DNA from: Caldilineaceae bacterium
GTDB lineage: Bacteria; Chloroflexota; Anaerolineae; Caldilineales; Caldilineaceae
NCBI GenBank assembly: GCA_026645575.1
Contig: JAPKMW010000023.1
Coordinates: 49,872-113,871, forward strand
DNA length: 64,000 nucleotides
Reading direction: 5' to 3'
The notes beneath the pieces were generated by a model. It saw only the letters and a program-made list of their open reading frames with translations. It did no database searches and was not told the DNA's origin. Below are positions 1 through 8,714 of this stretch, one piece after another; within the stretch, counting starts at the first letter, position 1, and each line of letters starts with the position of its first letter. The translations under genes and the position numbers were made by a program.

Positions 1-55
1 TGATAGATGCACCAAGCAATCGTTATCCATACCCAACAGAACAAAAAGGAACCCT

Positions 56-1162
56 ATGATCACGCCACGCCGAATCACCCATCTGCTCATGTTAGTTGTG
101 ATCGCGCTTAGTGCGCTGATTGGCCGCTGGCTAGAGACGCCCTCTACCGTCAACGCGGCGCCGTCCGTTGCCCCAACCGCACCAACCGCGCTCATGCCTT
201 TTGGTTATGGCGCTGCCGTCGCCGAGCATAGCTGGAGTAGCCTGACGGCGTTAGGCTTCAACTGGATGCAGGTCTATGATGTCCCCGCCTATCGCTACCC
301 GGTCAATGTCCTTTATCGGGTCGGGGCGGATGCCAACGATCTGAACAGCCTGTGGGACTGGCAGCAGGCGTTGCAAACTGAGGTGGAACAGTATGGGTAT
401 GCCATCGACGCCTATCAGATCGGCAATGAAGTCAACTTGACCCAATGGGGCTGGGAAGCGCCGCCCAACGCCTATGAGTATGTCAATCTGCTCTGTGTCG
501 CCTATCACACTATCAAAAACTACGACCCGACCGCCGTTGTCGTCTCCGCTGGGTTGGCGCCGACGGGGCGGGTGGCCGGCTTCTGGCAGGGTCATAACGG
601 CCATAATGGGCAGATCCAGGATGAACGGGAATTTCTCCGTGAATTCTTGACCATTGGCGGCGGCAACTGCACTGATGCCATCGGCTACAACCCGCTGGGC
701 TTTAGCGCCGATTATGACGCCGAGCCGGATGTGAAGAGCGCCGACCCGACCCAAAATTGTGACAACGGCTTCTGCTTCCGCGGCCTGGAGAAGATCTATG
801 AAATCATGCGCGACCACGGCTACAGCCACGAAAAGATTTGGGCCACCGAAACCGGTTGGATCACCGAACCGGCAGATACGAGTTGTCTCAACGACCCCAC
901 CTGGGCTGGGCGCGCCTGGCAACGGGTTTCGGCGGAAAAGCAAGCCGAAAATCTGGCTGGCGCCTTCCGCTATGCCCGCGCCAACTACCCCTGGCTGGCG
1001 GCGATGTTTGTCTTCAACCTCAACTTTGACAGTGCGCCCTGGTATCATAGCTGTGAACAGATGCGCTTCTACAGCATTCAATCGACCACCGCGGCGGGCG
1101 CCGTACAGGGCGTCATTCGGGAATCATTGCGCTTTGTTTATCTGCCGTTGATCCAAGAGTAG
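56..1162 (+). CDS. Secreted GH-A clan glycosidase-like protein
   Basis: A 368-residue protein with an N-terminal signal peptide (basic MITPRRITH, hydrophobic core to about residue 35, then an A/P/T-rich segment). The body resembles a TIM-barrel glycoside hydrolase of clan GH-A: GNE with Glu125 sits where the acid/base lies, and TETGW with Glu265 where the nucleophile lies, about 140 residues apart as usual for the clan. The substrate cannot be read from sequence; a role in trimming or binding an exported polysaccharide is inferred from the O-antigen-ligase-like gene two places downstream. AAGGA at 46-50 supports the ATG start. Family-level assignment is good; catalytic activity is unproven. 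Confidence 0.75.
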   Translation: MITPRRITHLLMLVVIALSALIGRWLETPSTVNAAPSVAPTAPTALMPFGYGAAVAEHSWSSLTALGFNWMQVYDVPAYRYPVNVLYRVGADANDLNSLWDWQQALQTEVEQYGYAIDAYQIGNEVNLTQWGWEAPPNAYEYVNLLCVAYHTIKNYDPTAVVVSAGLAPTGRVAGFWQGHNGHNGQIQDEREFLREFLTIGGGNCTDAIGYNPLGFSADYDAEPDVKSADPTQNCDNGFCFRGLEKIYEIMRDHGYSHEKIWATETGWITEPADTSCLNDPTWAGRAWQRVSAEKQAENLAGAFRYARANYPWLAAMFVFNLNFDSAPWYHSCEQMRFYSIQSTTAAGAVQGVIRESLRFVYLPLIQE

Positions 1163-1166
1163 GGTC

Positions 1167-1209
1167 ACACACTGGGAGCGCCGGCATCCTGCCGGCGCTC
1201 CCAGTGTGT
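1167..1209. repeat. Perfect 19-bp inverted repeat after gene 1
   Basis: Arms 1167-1185 and 1191-1209 are perfectly complementary around a 5-nt loop, starting 4 nt after the stop codon. The stem is GC-rich but no T-run follows, so it is not a classical Rho-independent terminator. It may block 3' exonucleases or act as an attenuator between the two genes. It is one of many such hairpins in this window. Confidence 0.85.
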
Positions 1210-1239
1210 ATCCTGTAGCACTAGCCAGAAAGAGATATT

Positions 1240-3282
1240 ATGCTTTACCTTGAAAAATTGTTGCCGATGAGCCCGTACACCTGGCTTTTGTTAACCGGCG
1301 GCGTTTTGTTGCTCACCCTGCTCCCGTCACCAGTCAGGGCGGAAGAGACGTTGATCCTCACGGTCAACGCGTTCACCGATGGCACGGATGCCAAGCCGGG
1401 TGATGGCATCTGCGAAACGGCGACGGGCAACAATGTCTGCACCTTGCGCGCTGCTATCATGGAGACCAACGCTCGACCAGGGCCGGACGCCATCACCGTA
1501 CCAGCCGGTCTCTATACCCTGACTATTCCCGGCCCACAAGAAGATGGTGCGACGACGGGGGATCTCGACATCTTTGGCTCGCTTATCATCCAGGGGGCCG
1601 GCTCCGCCACAACCATCATTGATGGCGGCGGGATCGATCGTCTCTTTGACATCACCGCTGACTATGTGACTGTGCAGATAGAAGGCATCACGCTACGCAA
1701 CGGTCAAACAGCGAATGATCTCGGCGCTGCGCTGCTCAACCGGGCCCAGTTGTATCTGACAGAAACCATGATTACTAAACATAACGGTGTCAGCACCCTG
1801 CACAACAAAGGGAATTTGATCGGCAAAAGGCTGACAGTCTCTTTCAACCAGGGAACCGCAGCGATTGAAAGCATCGGGGCAATGGCGTTGGAAAATAGTC
1901 ACATTTTAAGCAATCTGGGTCAGGGCATTAGCGGTGCTGGCAGCTTATCGGTGATCAGCAGCACCATTGCCGACAATAGCATGGGCGGCGTGAGTGGGAG
2001 TCCGCTAAACATTGAACGAAGCGTGATCCGCGCAAATGGTGGCAATGGCATTAGCGGTGGCCCGCTGACGCTACGCCAAAGCGAAATCACGGGTAATACT
2101 GGCGTCGGCGTCAAGAGTGGCCATAGCAGCTTGATTGAAGATAGTTTGATTGATATCAATGGCGGATACGGCATTGATGTAGACCACCTAACGTTGCGGC
2201 GGAGTACCGTAACCAATAACCGGGACGGCGGTGTGAAAGTGGAGAGCTATTTTATCAGCCAGATTGAGCAAAGCACAATTCGCGCTAACCAGACCAACGG
2301 CAACGGTGGCGGCATTGTTAGCAATAGCAAATTGATGATCACCGACAGCACGATTACCGACAATCGTGCCGCCCAAAACGGTGGGGGCATTTACAGCGTC
2401 GAAGATCTGCTGCTCACAGCCAGCACGATCAGCCACAATCATGCCAACGGGGGTGATGGCGGGGGCATCTACCAGGGAGAAAAGTTAACATACGTTATTA
2501 ATAGCACCATCAGCAACAATTCGGCTACGGGCAATGGTGGCGGTATCGCCAGCATTGCCCGTGTTCCACAGACAACCTTGCGGTTGGGGTTGCATAGCAG
2601 CACCATCGTTAGTAACACTGCATCCGGCAGTGGCGGTGGTCTCTATGCCCCCCTGACTGGTGTACAGATGGGCAACACGGTCCTTGCTAGTAACCTGGCC
2701 TTCACCGCCAGCAGCCCCCAGGATTGTTCAGTGCAACAACCGCTGACTTCCCTGGGTTATAACTTGATTGGCAACGCTACCGGTTGTCCATTGAGCGGCA
2801 TTAGCACAGGCAATCTACTGGGCGTCAATCCCCAAGTAGGCCCGCTGCAAGCCAATGGCGGGTCCACCCACACCCACTTGCCGTTGCCCGACAGTCCCGT
2901 GATCGACGCCGGCAACCCTGCCGGCTGTATCAGTTTTGATGAAACATCCCTCTTTTTTGACCAACGCAACTACCTGCGCGTGGTGGACGGCAACCAGGAT
3001 GGCCAAGCGCGCTGCGACATTGGCGCTACTGAATTTGGCGATGGCGTCCCCAAAGCAGCCTATTTGCCGGCGATCGTGGCTTCATCCAGTAGTGCCACCT
3101 TGCACCAGTTGCCCACAGCTCGCCAGGTGGCCGAGACCGGCAGCGTCGTGGGCATCGGCCTAGTGATCGGCGGTGCGCTCTTATCCGCACTCCTAACCCT
3201 CTTTTTGGTCGGGCAAGAAGAAAACCAAGAAGTGCCAGGGAAGACGGCAACAGTCAACGCGCCCTCCAAGGTGAGTTCGTAA
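1240..3282 (+). CDS. Secreted CSLREA-type parallel beta-helix protein with C-terminal anchor
   Basis: 680 residues. After a signal peptide (residues 1-34) comes a CSLREA-like domain around residues 40-85 (CTLRAAI core, DGICET before it). A long run of short Asn/Gly/Ser-rich repeats follows, of the type NNSATGNGGGI or ITGNTGVGV (about residues 110-530), which build a right-handed parallel beta-helix as in pectate-lyase-fold surface proteins. A single hydrophobic segment near residues 635-660 followed by a charged tail suggests a membrane anchor. Such proteins bind or cleave polysaccharides; no catalytic residues can be assigned. A second ATG at 1267 is possible. The next gene starts 4 nt downstream, so the two are probably co-transcribed. 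Confidence 0.8.
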   Translation: MLYLEKLLPMSPYTWLLLTGGVLLLTLLPSPVRAEETLILTVNAFTDGTDAKPGDGICETATGNNVCTLRAAIMETNARPGPDAITVPAGLYTLTIPGPQEDGATTGDLDIFGSLIIQGAGSATTIIDGGGIDRLFDITADYVTVQIEGITLRNGQTANDLGAALLNRAQLYLTETMITKHNGVSTLHNKGNLIGKRLTVSFNQGTAAIESIGAMALENSHILSNLGQGISGAGSLSVISSTIADNSMGGVSGSPLNIERSVIRANGGNGISGGPLTLRQSEITGNTGVGVKSGHSSLIEDSLIDINGGYGIDVDHLTLRRSTVTNNRDGGVKVESYFISQIEQSTIRANQTNGNGGGIVSNSKLMITDSTITDNRAAQNGGGIYSVEDLLLTASTISHNHANGGDGGGIYQGEKLTYVINSTISNNSATGNGGGIASIARVPQTTLRLGLHSSTIVSNTASGSGGGLYAPLTGVQMGNTVLASNLAFTASSPQDCSVQQPLTSLGYNLIGNATGCPLSGISTGNLLGVNPQVGPLQANGGSTHTHLPLPDSPVIDAGNPAGCISFDETSLFFDQRNYLRVVDGNQDGQARCDIGATEFGDGVPKAAYLPAIVASSSSATLHQLPTARQVAETGSVVGIGLVIGGALLSALLTLFLVGQEENQEVPGKTATVNAPSKVSS

Positions 3283-3286
3283 CAAC

Positions 3287-4627
3287 ATGGTTGTGCGTAG
3301 CCTTCAGTTTGGGGGTATCGGGTTGGCCTTGCTCACCCCCTTGCTGCTCAATCCCTGGGCGGCATTGCCCTTCGAGCCGGTGAAGGTGGGGTTTGTGCGC
3401 TGGGTCACGTTGCTGCTACTCCTGGTGGTGATTGGCGCCGGCTTTACGCACTGGCGTCGAATGCTTACACCGGACGCTACGGGGCGATCCCCCGTAGCCG
3501 GGGCCGTTCTCTTTTATGGCCTTGTCCTGCTTGTGACTACGGCCACATCCCTGGATCCAGCACGCAGTTGGTGGGGGGCGAGTGATCGGCATGGCGCCCT
3601 CACCACGGGCTGCGGCCTGCTCTTGTTTGGCTTGTTGCGGCCGGCACTGCGTAGCCCCCGGCACATTTCCCACCACCTGCTGGCCTGGGTGGCCGGGAGC
3701 GTGCCAGTCTGTCTCTATGGGTTAGTACAGGCCGGCGGCTTCGATCCGCTGGCCTGGCAGACGGATTCAGTTTCACCAGTCTTATCAACGTTGGGGCGCT
3801 CCAACAATGTCGGCGCCTACCTGGCGATGGTGATCCCACCGACACTGCATCTGGCGTGGATTGGCTGGCGACAGCAGCGGTGCGGGGTCATAACCGGCGT
3901 CGGCGTGATTTTGCTCTTGCAATTTTTCTGCCTGGCGCTCACCCAAGCGCGCGCCGGCTGGTTGGCCTTTCTGGGCGGTGTGATCCTCTGGTGGTGGTAT
4001 GCGCCGCTGCCACAGGATCGCAGCCAGCGTATTGTCGGCTTGTTGGTTTTCGGGCTGCTCTGTGTAGCGTTTTTCACCACAGTGGAAACTGTAATGGAAA
4101 CCACAGTTGAACAAGGGAGCGCCACTTCGCCAACTGAGCCGGGCCAGAGCGCAACAAGACCAACCTTTGTTGAGCGCCGTAACACCTCCGTTGAACGGCG
4201 TTGGACGATCTGGCAACACACCCTACCGCTGGTTGGTGAACGGTGGCTGTTGGGCTATGGGCCGGAGATGTTTGGCGACATCTTTCACCGCCGCTACCCG
4301 CCTGGCTCGCTATACGATGGGGCCGATCATTGGGTCGATGATCCGCACAATCTGTTGCTGGATCATCTGATGGCGTCGGGTATGATGGGTGCAATGGCCT
4401 GGCTCCTGCTCATCGGACTGTTCTATCGCCAAACAGGCGCGGCAGCAAAACGCTCACCCGCCAGCGAAGGGCGCAGCAGTGCGGCGGCCTTGTCAGGAGC
4501 CATGACCGCCTATGTGATCCAAGCGCAGTTCACCCCGGACACCATCGTGCCAACCATCGGTTTTTGGTTGTTTTTGACCTATGCTGCGGCCTTGCCTACT
4601 CCGTGCAATCATGATTGCACTACCTGA
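3287..4627 (+). CDS. O-antigen ligase/polymerase-like membrane protein
   Basis: 446 residues with about ten predicted transmembrane helices. The N-terminus (NPWAALPFEPVKVGFVRW) and the segment LGRSNNVGAYLAMVIP match the Wzy/WaaL (PF04932) pattern. The large periplasmic loop before the last helices carries GYGPEMF and the hallmark DDPHNLLLD, where the family's conserved His lies. Members transfer or polymerise lipid-linked glycans at the outer face of the membrane; which glycan is unknown. AAGGTGAG at 3268-3275 inside the preceding gene can serve as RBS. The last codons fall inside a 13-bp tandem repeat, so the natural C-terminus may have been altered slightly. Confidence 0.85.
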   Translation: MVVRSLQFGGIGLALLTPLLLNPWAALPFEPVKVGFVRWVTLLLLLVVIGAGFTHWRRMLTPDATGRSPVAGAVLFYGLVLLVTTATSLDPARSWWGASDRHGALTTGCGLLLFGLLRPALRSPRHISHHLLAWVAGSVPVCLYGLVQAGGFDPLAWQTDSVSPVLSTLGRSNNVGAYLAMVIPPTLHLAWIGWRQQRCGVITGVGVILLLQFFCLALTQARAGWLAFLGGVILWWWYAPLPQDRSQRIVGLLVFGLLCVAFFTTVETVMETTVEQGSATSPTEPGQSATRPTFVERRNTSVERRWTIWQHTLPLVGERWLLGYGPEMFGDIFHRRYPPGSLYDGADHWVDDPHNLLLDHLMASGMMGAMAWLLLIGLFYRQTGAAAKRSPASEGRSSAAALSGAMTAYVIQAQFTPDTIVPTIGFWLFLTYAAALPTPCNHDCTT

Positions 4628-4648
4628 TTGCACTACCTGATTGCACTA
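4613..4648. repeat. 13-bp tandem repeat across a stop codon
   Basis: GATTGCACTACCT is repeated at 4613-4625 and 4626-4638, with a partial third copy to 4648. The repeat contains the stop codon of the O-antigen-ligase-like gene, so slippage here could change its last residues. From 4649 to 4882 I see no gene; a weak 7-bp GC stem (4726-4732/4746-4752) lies beyond the end of the minus-strand DUF1328 gene. Confidence 0.85.
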
Positions 4649-4882
4649 ATGGTAGCGCTTCAAGCAAGGGGGGCGACATGGACTTGCCGGCAGCAGTAAT
4701 TCACGTTCACAATGACCAGGAATAGGCCGCCGCTGCCTGACGAGCCGGCGGCTAAACAAGTGTTAAAGCTGAATATCGCCACCCCGTTGATGACCGTGGG
4801 TGGTGAATTTTCCCACAGAGGCGAAGTTCTCTGGGCCAATGACGGCAGTGGGCTTGTCTACAAAGTTGATCGTAGTAGTTGA

Positions 4883-5104
4883 TCAAAGTGCGATCAGCTC
4901 GAACGCATTCCTTACACCGGCAACATTGTCCAAAATGCCAATCCCAAAGAAAACCATGATAAACAACAGGACGGCCAGGATCAAAAAGATGATAAAGAGC
5001 CACTTGGCAATGGTGGCGGCGCCGGCGGCGACACCGGTGAAGCCCAGTGCGCCGGCAATGATGGCGACGACGAAGGCGATAATCGCCCAGGTTAACAGAT
5101 CCAT
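4883..5104 (-). CDS. DUF1328 (YtjA-like) small membrane protein
   Basis: 73 residues with two hydrophobic helices. The pattern [19 protein letters not shown] followed by [12 protein letters not shown] closely follows the DUF1328/YtjA family, small inner-membrane proteins of unknown function often linked to stress. Usual members are 50-60 residues; this one has about 15 extra C-terminal residues. A strong RBS (AGGAGG, complement of 5111-5116) stands 6 nt before the ATG. It is transcribed away from the GntR gene, so the 5105-5328 gap holds divergent promoters. Confidence 0.85.
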   Translation of the reverse strand: MDLLTWAIIAFVVAIIAGALGFTGVAAGAATIAKWLFIIFLILAVLLFIMVFFGIGILDNVAGVRNAFELIAL

Positions 5105-5144
5105 TGTTTTCCTCCTTTGGCTGAATTCATTTCCATTGCAATTG

Positions 5145-5176
5145 CTTGCCTAGTGTAAGCCTTGCCTAGTGTAAGC
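5145..5176. repeat. 16-bp perfect tandem duplication upstream of DUF1328 gene
   Basis: CTTGCCTAGTGTAAGC occurs twice head to tail (5145-5160 and 5161-5176), in the divergent promoter region. It could be a duplicated regulator site or simple slippage. Confidence 0.85.
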
Positions 5177-5243
5177 TAGATTCACCCATTCAGTCATCGA
5201 TCATGATACAGCAACAAGATATAGATAAAAGACAGAATTGCGC

Positions 5244-5271
5244 TTGACAAATAAGAAAAAGCTGCTACAAT
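5244..5271 (+). promoter_or_regulatory. Sigma-70-type promoter for the GntR gene
   Basis: TTGACA at 5244-5249 and TACAAT at 5266-5271, 16 bp apart, point to the GntR-family gene at 5329. The -35 is perfect and the -10 differs from TATAAT at one base. The likely transcription start near 5278 lies just before the candidate operator. Confidence 0.7.
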
Positions 5272-5283
5272 CAATGGCAATTG

Positions 5284-5295
5284 TGGTATAGACCT
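5284..5295. promoter_or_regulatory. Candidate GntR/HutC-type operator
   Basis: TGGTATAGACCT is an imperfect palindrome close to TGGTCTAGACCA, the core of the dre-type site bound by HutC-subfamily regulators such as DasR/NagR. It lies 12-24 bp after the -10 box and 33 bp before the regulator's own start codon, a position suited to autorepression. Assignment rests on this similarity and position only. Confidence 0.5.
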
Positions 5296-5328
5296 CTATA
5301 GCGCAAGCAGCCCCTTTTGTGATGGCCT

Positions 5329-6138
5329 ATGCTCAACAAACAGAGTCCGATTCCGCTCTACTACCAATTAGCAGAGCAGTTAAAAGAACAGATCCATGCC
5401 GGCGACCTGGCCGTTGGCGACCAATTGCCGCCGGAGCGTGACCTGGCGCAACAGGTGGGGGTTAGCCGCATGACGGCACGTCAGGCCGTAGCCTACCTGG
5501 TCAAGGAGGGGTTGATCGAGGTCAAGCCGGGAGTGGGCACTTTTGTCGCGCAACCGAAGTTGGCCTACAACGCCTTGCATCTCTCCGGTTTTAGCGAAGA
5601 GATGGCCCGGCTGGGCAGCACCGTCGTCTCAACCGTCTTGGAACAGCGACTCATCACGCCCCGCCGGCGCATTGCCGAACAGTTGCAAATGGCGCCCAAT
5701 GAGCAAGTGGTCGCGATTGTGCGCTTGCGTCAAGTTGACCAGACGCCCTTGTTATTAGAAACGAGTTATCTGCCGGCCCACCTCTGCCCTGGGCTGGAAA
5801 GCATCGATCTGGCCGAACGCTCGCTCTATACGTTGCTCGAAACGCAGTACCATCTGTTGGTACTGCGAGCAACGCAGAGCCTCGAAGCGACGACGATCAA
5901 TGCGTATGAGCAACAGCTTTTCCACCTGGCCCCCGGCACCGCCATGTTGCTGTTAGAAGGTGTCACCTATGCCCAAAACGAACAGCCGTTTGAGTATTTC
6001 AAAGCCATCTACCGGGGCGACCGCTTTAAGTTTGTGCTGAAAAGCCAACGCAATGGCGTCGATATGGCTGTCGTAAGTCCACAAGCAAGAGGAAACCGTC
6101 ATGAGCAAAACCAAATTAGCCCTGCTGGGCGTCGGTGA
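5329..6138 (+). CDS. GntR-family regulator, HutC/UTRA type
   Basis: 269 residues. Residues 1-75 form the GntR winged helix (PLYYQLAEQLKEQI, DQLPPERDLAQQ, SRMTARQAV, KPGVGTFV). Residues about 90-250 form a UTRA ligand-binding domain, which in this family senses sugar phosphates or related small molecules. An in-frame TGA at 5320-5322 fixes the start at 5329. The last 38 bp overlap the next gene, so the C-terminal tail past the UTRA domain is probably not functional and the pair is translationally coupled. By position it should control the Gfo/Idh/MocA gene that follows and perhaps its own promoter. Confidence 0.88.
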   Translation: MLNKQSPIPLYYQLAEQLKEQIHAGDLAVGDQLPPERDLAQQVGVSRMTARQAVAYLVKEGLIEVKPGVGTFVAQPKLAYNALHLSGFSEEMARLGSTVVSTVLEQRLITPRRRIAEQLQMAPNEQVVAIVRLRQVDQTPLLLETSYLPAHLCPGLESIDLAERSLYTLLETQYHLLVLRATQSLEATTINAYEQQLFHLAPGTAMLLLEGVTYAQNEQPFEYFKAIYRGDRFKFVLKSQRNGVDMAVVSPQARGNRHEQNQISPAGRR

Positions 6139-7168
6139 TGTCGCCCAACGGGACTACTTGCCCGAATTTCACCGCCTGGCCGACCGCGCCGAGATTGTGG
6201 CCGCCTGTGGACGCACCGCCAGTCGCGTGCAGGCGGTAGCTGATCAATATAACATTCCCAACCACTACACCGACTATGCGCAAATGCTGGCGGAGACTGA
6301 CGCCGAGGCGATCATCAACCTGACGCCGATTCAGACCCATCTAGAAACAACGCTGGCGGCATTGGAAGCGGGTAAGCATGTCTACAGCGAAAAACCGGTC
6401 GCTTCCACTGTAGCTGACGCTGATCGCATTCGACGCACAGCACAGGAACGCGGTTTGACCATTGTCTGCGCGCCTTGTGTCATGCTCTTTCCTCAGGTGA
6501 AATACGCCCAGGCGTTGCTGGCCGAGGACGCGATCGGGCCGGTCTACTCGGCGCGGGGCCATGCCCACATGGGGGTGCCGCCCTGGCCGGGGTTTCCCTC
6601 GGACCCCAGCCCCTATTTTGCCAAAGGGGCGGGGCCGGCGCTGGATATGGGCGTCTATCCGCTCCATGCGCTCACCGGGCTGTTGGGGCCGGTGAAGCGG
6701 GTGGCGGCGCTGGTCAGCAATGCGCTCACGGCGTTTACAATTGACGATGGCCCTTTTCAGGGCAAAACGGTGCCGGTGGAGGCGGCAGATAACTGGCACC
6801 TGGTGTTGGACTTTGGCAACAAGCGGCTGGCGTCGCTCACCACCAATAGCTGTGTGCAAGATTCCTTAGCGCCGCCGCTGGAGATCTATGGTCTGCATGG
6901 GACCATTGCATTTGATCCGATCTATGTCCACAAACCGGTTGATCGGTTGCGTCTCGACGCCGGTTGGGAAAAGGTGGTCTTGCCGCAGACGGGGCGCGCC
7001 CAGGGGCCGGATCACCACCTGGGGATTGAGCATTTGGTTGACTGTATCCAGCAGAAGCGCCGGCCCATCCTGAGCATTGATCACGCGTTGCATGTGGTGG
7101 AAATTTTGGAACAAGCCGCCGCATCTTCGCGTGAGGGGCGGACGATGACCATCAGCAGCACCTTTTGA
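6101..7168 (+). CDS. Gfo/Idh/MocA family NAD(P)-dependent oxidoreductase
   Basis: 355 residues. An N-terminal Rossmann fold (LLGVGDVAQRDYLPEF, residues about 6-22) and YSEKPVAST near residue 95, with the EKP Lys of this superfamily, are followed by the alpha/beta C-terminal domain (about 130-355). These enzymes oxidise or reduce sugars, cyclitols and related polyols with NAD(P). The substrate cannot be inferred. AGAGGAA lies just before the ATG within the GntR gene. It shares family with three other genes here (8715, 33298 and 43598), suggesting specialised sugar or inositol-type metabolism. Confidence 0.88.
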   Translation: MSKTKLALLGVGDVAQRDYLPEFHRLADRAEIVAACGRTASRVQAVADQYNIPNHYTDYAQMLAETDAEAIINLTPIQTHLETTLAALEAGKHVYSEKPVASTVADADRIRRTAQERGLTIVCAPCVMLFPQVKYAQALLAEDAIGPVYSARGHAHMGVPPWPGFPSDPSPYFAKGAGPALDMGVYPLHALTGLLGPVKRVAALVSNALTAFTIDDGPFQGKTVPVEAADNWHLVLDFGNKRLASLTTNSCVQDSLAPPLEIYGLHGTIAFDPIYVHKPVDRLRLDAGWEKVVLPQTGRAQGPDHHLGIEHLVDCIQQKRRPILSIDHALHVVEILEQAAASSREGRTMTISSTF

Positions 7169-7181
7169 AGCATTGATCCTG

Positions 7182-7658
7182 ATGAATATCTATTCGCTTC
7201 TCTTATCGCTCCATAATCTCAATCGTTGGCTGGTGCTGCTGGTGGGCTTGTGGGCAACCTGGCAGATGGTGCATGGCTGGCTTCGTCAACACGGCTGGCA
7301 ACCGCAGCACATAACACTCGTTCGCGTGTTCACCCGCGTTATCGAGTTGCAATTTTTGCTAGGGCTGGCGCTTTATCTATTGCCCGGCGCTTTTATTCAG
7401 GCTGCGCTGCAAAACATGGCTTGGGCGCAGATCATAAAAGAGCGGCTGTTGCGCTTTTTTGCGCTGGAACACCCCTTGCAAATGATCATTGCCGTGGTCG
7501 TAGCAAACATTGCCCTTGCCACAGCGCGTCGTGTCCCCCCGGAACGGCGCTTGCGCTGGACAGCCATCCTGCTACTGCTTACCATGCTCTTGATCATGTC
7601 GGCGATTCCATGGCCGGGCTTCTATTATGGCCGACCCTGGATACGGCTGCCTTGGTAA
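7182..7658 (+). CDS. Small four-helix membrane protein, unassigned
   Basis: 158 residues from the ATG at 7182; a TTG at 7173 would add three residues. Four hydrophobic segments are visible, with His residues at or near their edges (LHNLNRW near the N-terminus, ALEHPLQM in the third segment). The pattern LLSLHNLNRWLVLL resembles uncharacterised small membrane proteins with possible haem-ligand His residues, but I cannot name a family. It follows the Gfo/Idh gene by 13 nt and is probably in its operon. Confidence 0.65.
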   Translation: MNIYSLLLSLHNLNRWLVLLVGLWATWQMVHGWLRQHGWQPQHITLVRVFTRVIELQFLLGLALYLLPGAFIQAALQNMAWAQIIKERLLRFFALEHPLQMIIAVVVANIALATARRVPPERRLRWTAILLLLTMLLIMSAIPWPGFYYGRPWIRLPW

Positions 7659-7701
7659 TTGATCTGGTTGCATATTGCTCAGTGTCCACAGATGTACCTA
7701 A

Positions 7702-7815
7702 CCGCGGAGGGTCGAGTCATGGTATATTCTTGACAAAGAGGATGTAATTGCCGCCAAGCGCGCCGCCGGTCGCCAGCGTGATTTAGAAGATGTGGCTGTT
7801 CTCGAAGCGATTTGA
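7702..7815 (+). pseudogene. C-terminal remnant of a nucleotidyltransferase-like gene
   Basis: In one frame, open from a TAA at 7699 to a TGA at 7813-7815, the translation includes ILDKEDVIAAKRAAGRQRD followed by LEDVAVLEAI and stop. The K-R-A-A-G-R-x-x-D-L-x-D pattern is the usual end of AbiEii/DUF6036-like nucleotidyltransferase proteins that act as toxins or antitoxin partners. Everything upstream of this roughly 37-residue tail is missing, so it reads as a decayed gene fragment. Confidence 0.6.
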
Positions 7816-7830
7816 AGACAGGAGGATGGG

Positions 7831-8613
7831 GTGAAGCTCACCGCACAGCAGGTGGAATTTTTTCGCGAAGAGGGTTATCTGGTGGTGGAAGGCGTCTTTA
7901 GCACCGATGAAGTCGCCAGCTTCCAGCGCGCCTGTGATGCGATCCTGGCGCAGGCGCAAGGCTTGACCAGCAGCACCGACCGGTTGAAGATGAAGGTCTT
8001 TGAGGACAGCACAAAGCTGGTGCAACAGGTGGGCGACCCGCATGAGATGAGCGGCGTCTGGCTTGATCTGGTTAAAGACGCGCGGCTGCTTGACATGGTT
8101 GAGGCGCTGTTGGGGCCAAACCTACTGGTCTACTACTCACAACTGATGATGAAAGCGCCCCGGCAGGGGTTTACCGCCCCCTGGCACCAGGACTTTGCCT
8201 TTTTCCCTCATAGCCGCGCCGAAATTCTGGCCTGTACAGTTGCCATTGATGATGCGACGCTGGAAAATGGCTGTATTCGGGTCATTCCGCACAGCCATCA
8301 ACTGGGGTTGATCAATCACTATGACAAACAGGGCGTCTTTACCGGCATTGTGCAGGATTACCATAGCTTTGACGAGCGTACTGAGGTCGCGTTACCGGCC
8401 CAAGCGGGGAGTGTGATCTTCTGGCACAGCTTGACTTTACATGCGTCCCACCCGAACCGCACCGAGAAACCCCGGCGAGCGTTGGTCATCGAGTATAAAA
8501 ACCCGGATGCGCGCCTCCTGAGCGGCTCCTACAGCAGTCGTGGTGAGGTGCGTAACATCGGCTTGATGGTGCGCGGCCATGATCCGAGTCATGATCTGTT
8601 GGCCCCATTGTAG
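7831..8613 (+). CDS. Phytanoyl-CoA dioxygenase (PhyH) family protein
   Basis: 260 residues. The Fe(II)/2-oxoglutarate dioxygenase triad is visible: WHQD with His119 and Asp121, then LHASHPN with His204 near the end of the barrel, followed by the Arg-rich KPRRALVIEY where 2-oxoglutarate binds. Members hydroxylate diverse small molecules; with neighbouring Gfo/Idh enzymes a sugar- or amino-acid-like substrate is as likely as a lipid. The start is GTG, supported by GGAGG at 7821-7825. It seems to open a new unit after the gene remnant. Confidence 0.85.
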   Translation: MKLTAQQVEFFREEGYLVVEGVFSTDEVASFQRACDAILAQAQGLTSSTDRLKMKVFEDSTKLVQQVGDPHEMSGVWLDLVKDARLLDMVEALLGPNLLVYYSQLMMKAPRQGFTAPWHQDFAFFPHSRAEILACTVAIDDATLENGCIRVIPHSHQLGLINHYDKQGVFTGIVQDYHSFDERTEVALPAQAGSVIFWHSLTLHASHPNRTEKPRRALVIEYKNPDARLLSGSYSSRGEVRNIGLMVRGHDPSHDLLAPL

Positions 8614-8633
8614 CGGGTAACATTCTAGACGGA

Positions 8634-8662
8634 TTGACGTTATCAGGCCGATCAGGTAGTAT
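8634..8662 (+). promoter_or_regulatory. Possible promoter of second Gfo/Idh gene
   Basis: TTGACG at 8634-8639 and TAGTAT at 8657-8662 are 17 bp apart, with an alternative TATAAC at 8660-8665. It lies about 50 bp before the ATG at 8715. The match is moderate. Confidence 0.35.
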
Positions 8663-8714
8663 AACAAACAACTAACTTACTTTTGTCAAAAAATCAACTG
8701 AAGGAGCGTTCTTC

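Noticed and set aside
251..1081. Long minus-strand ORF opposite the glycosidase-like gene
   Set aside because: No recognisable domain, no RBS, and the plus strand has a signal peptide and catalytic motifs; it is a shadow of high-GC coding DNA.
5145..5176. Tandem 16-bp repeat as insertion-sequence target duplication
   Set aside because: The two copies are directly adjacent with no insertion between them; simple duplication explains it.
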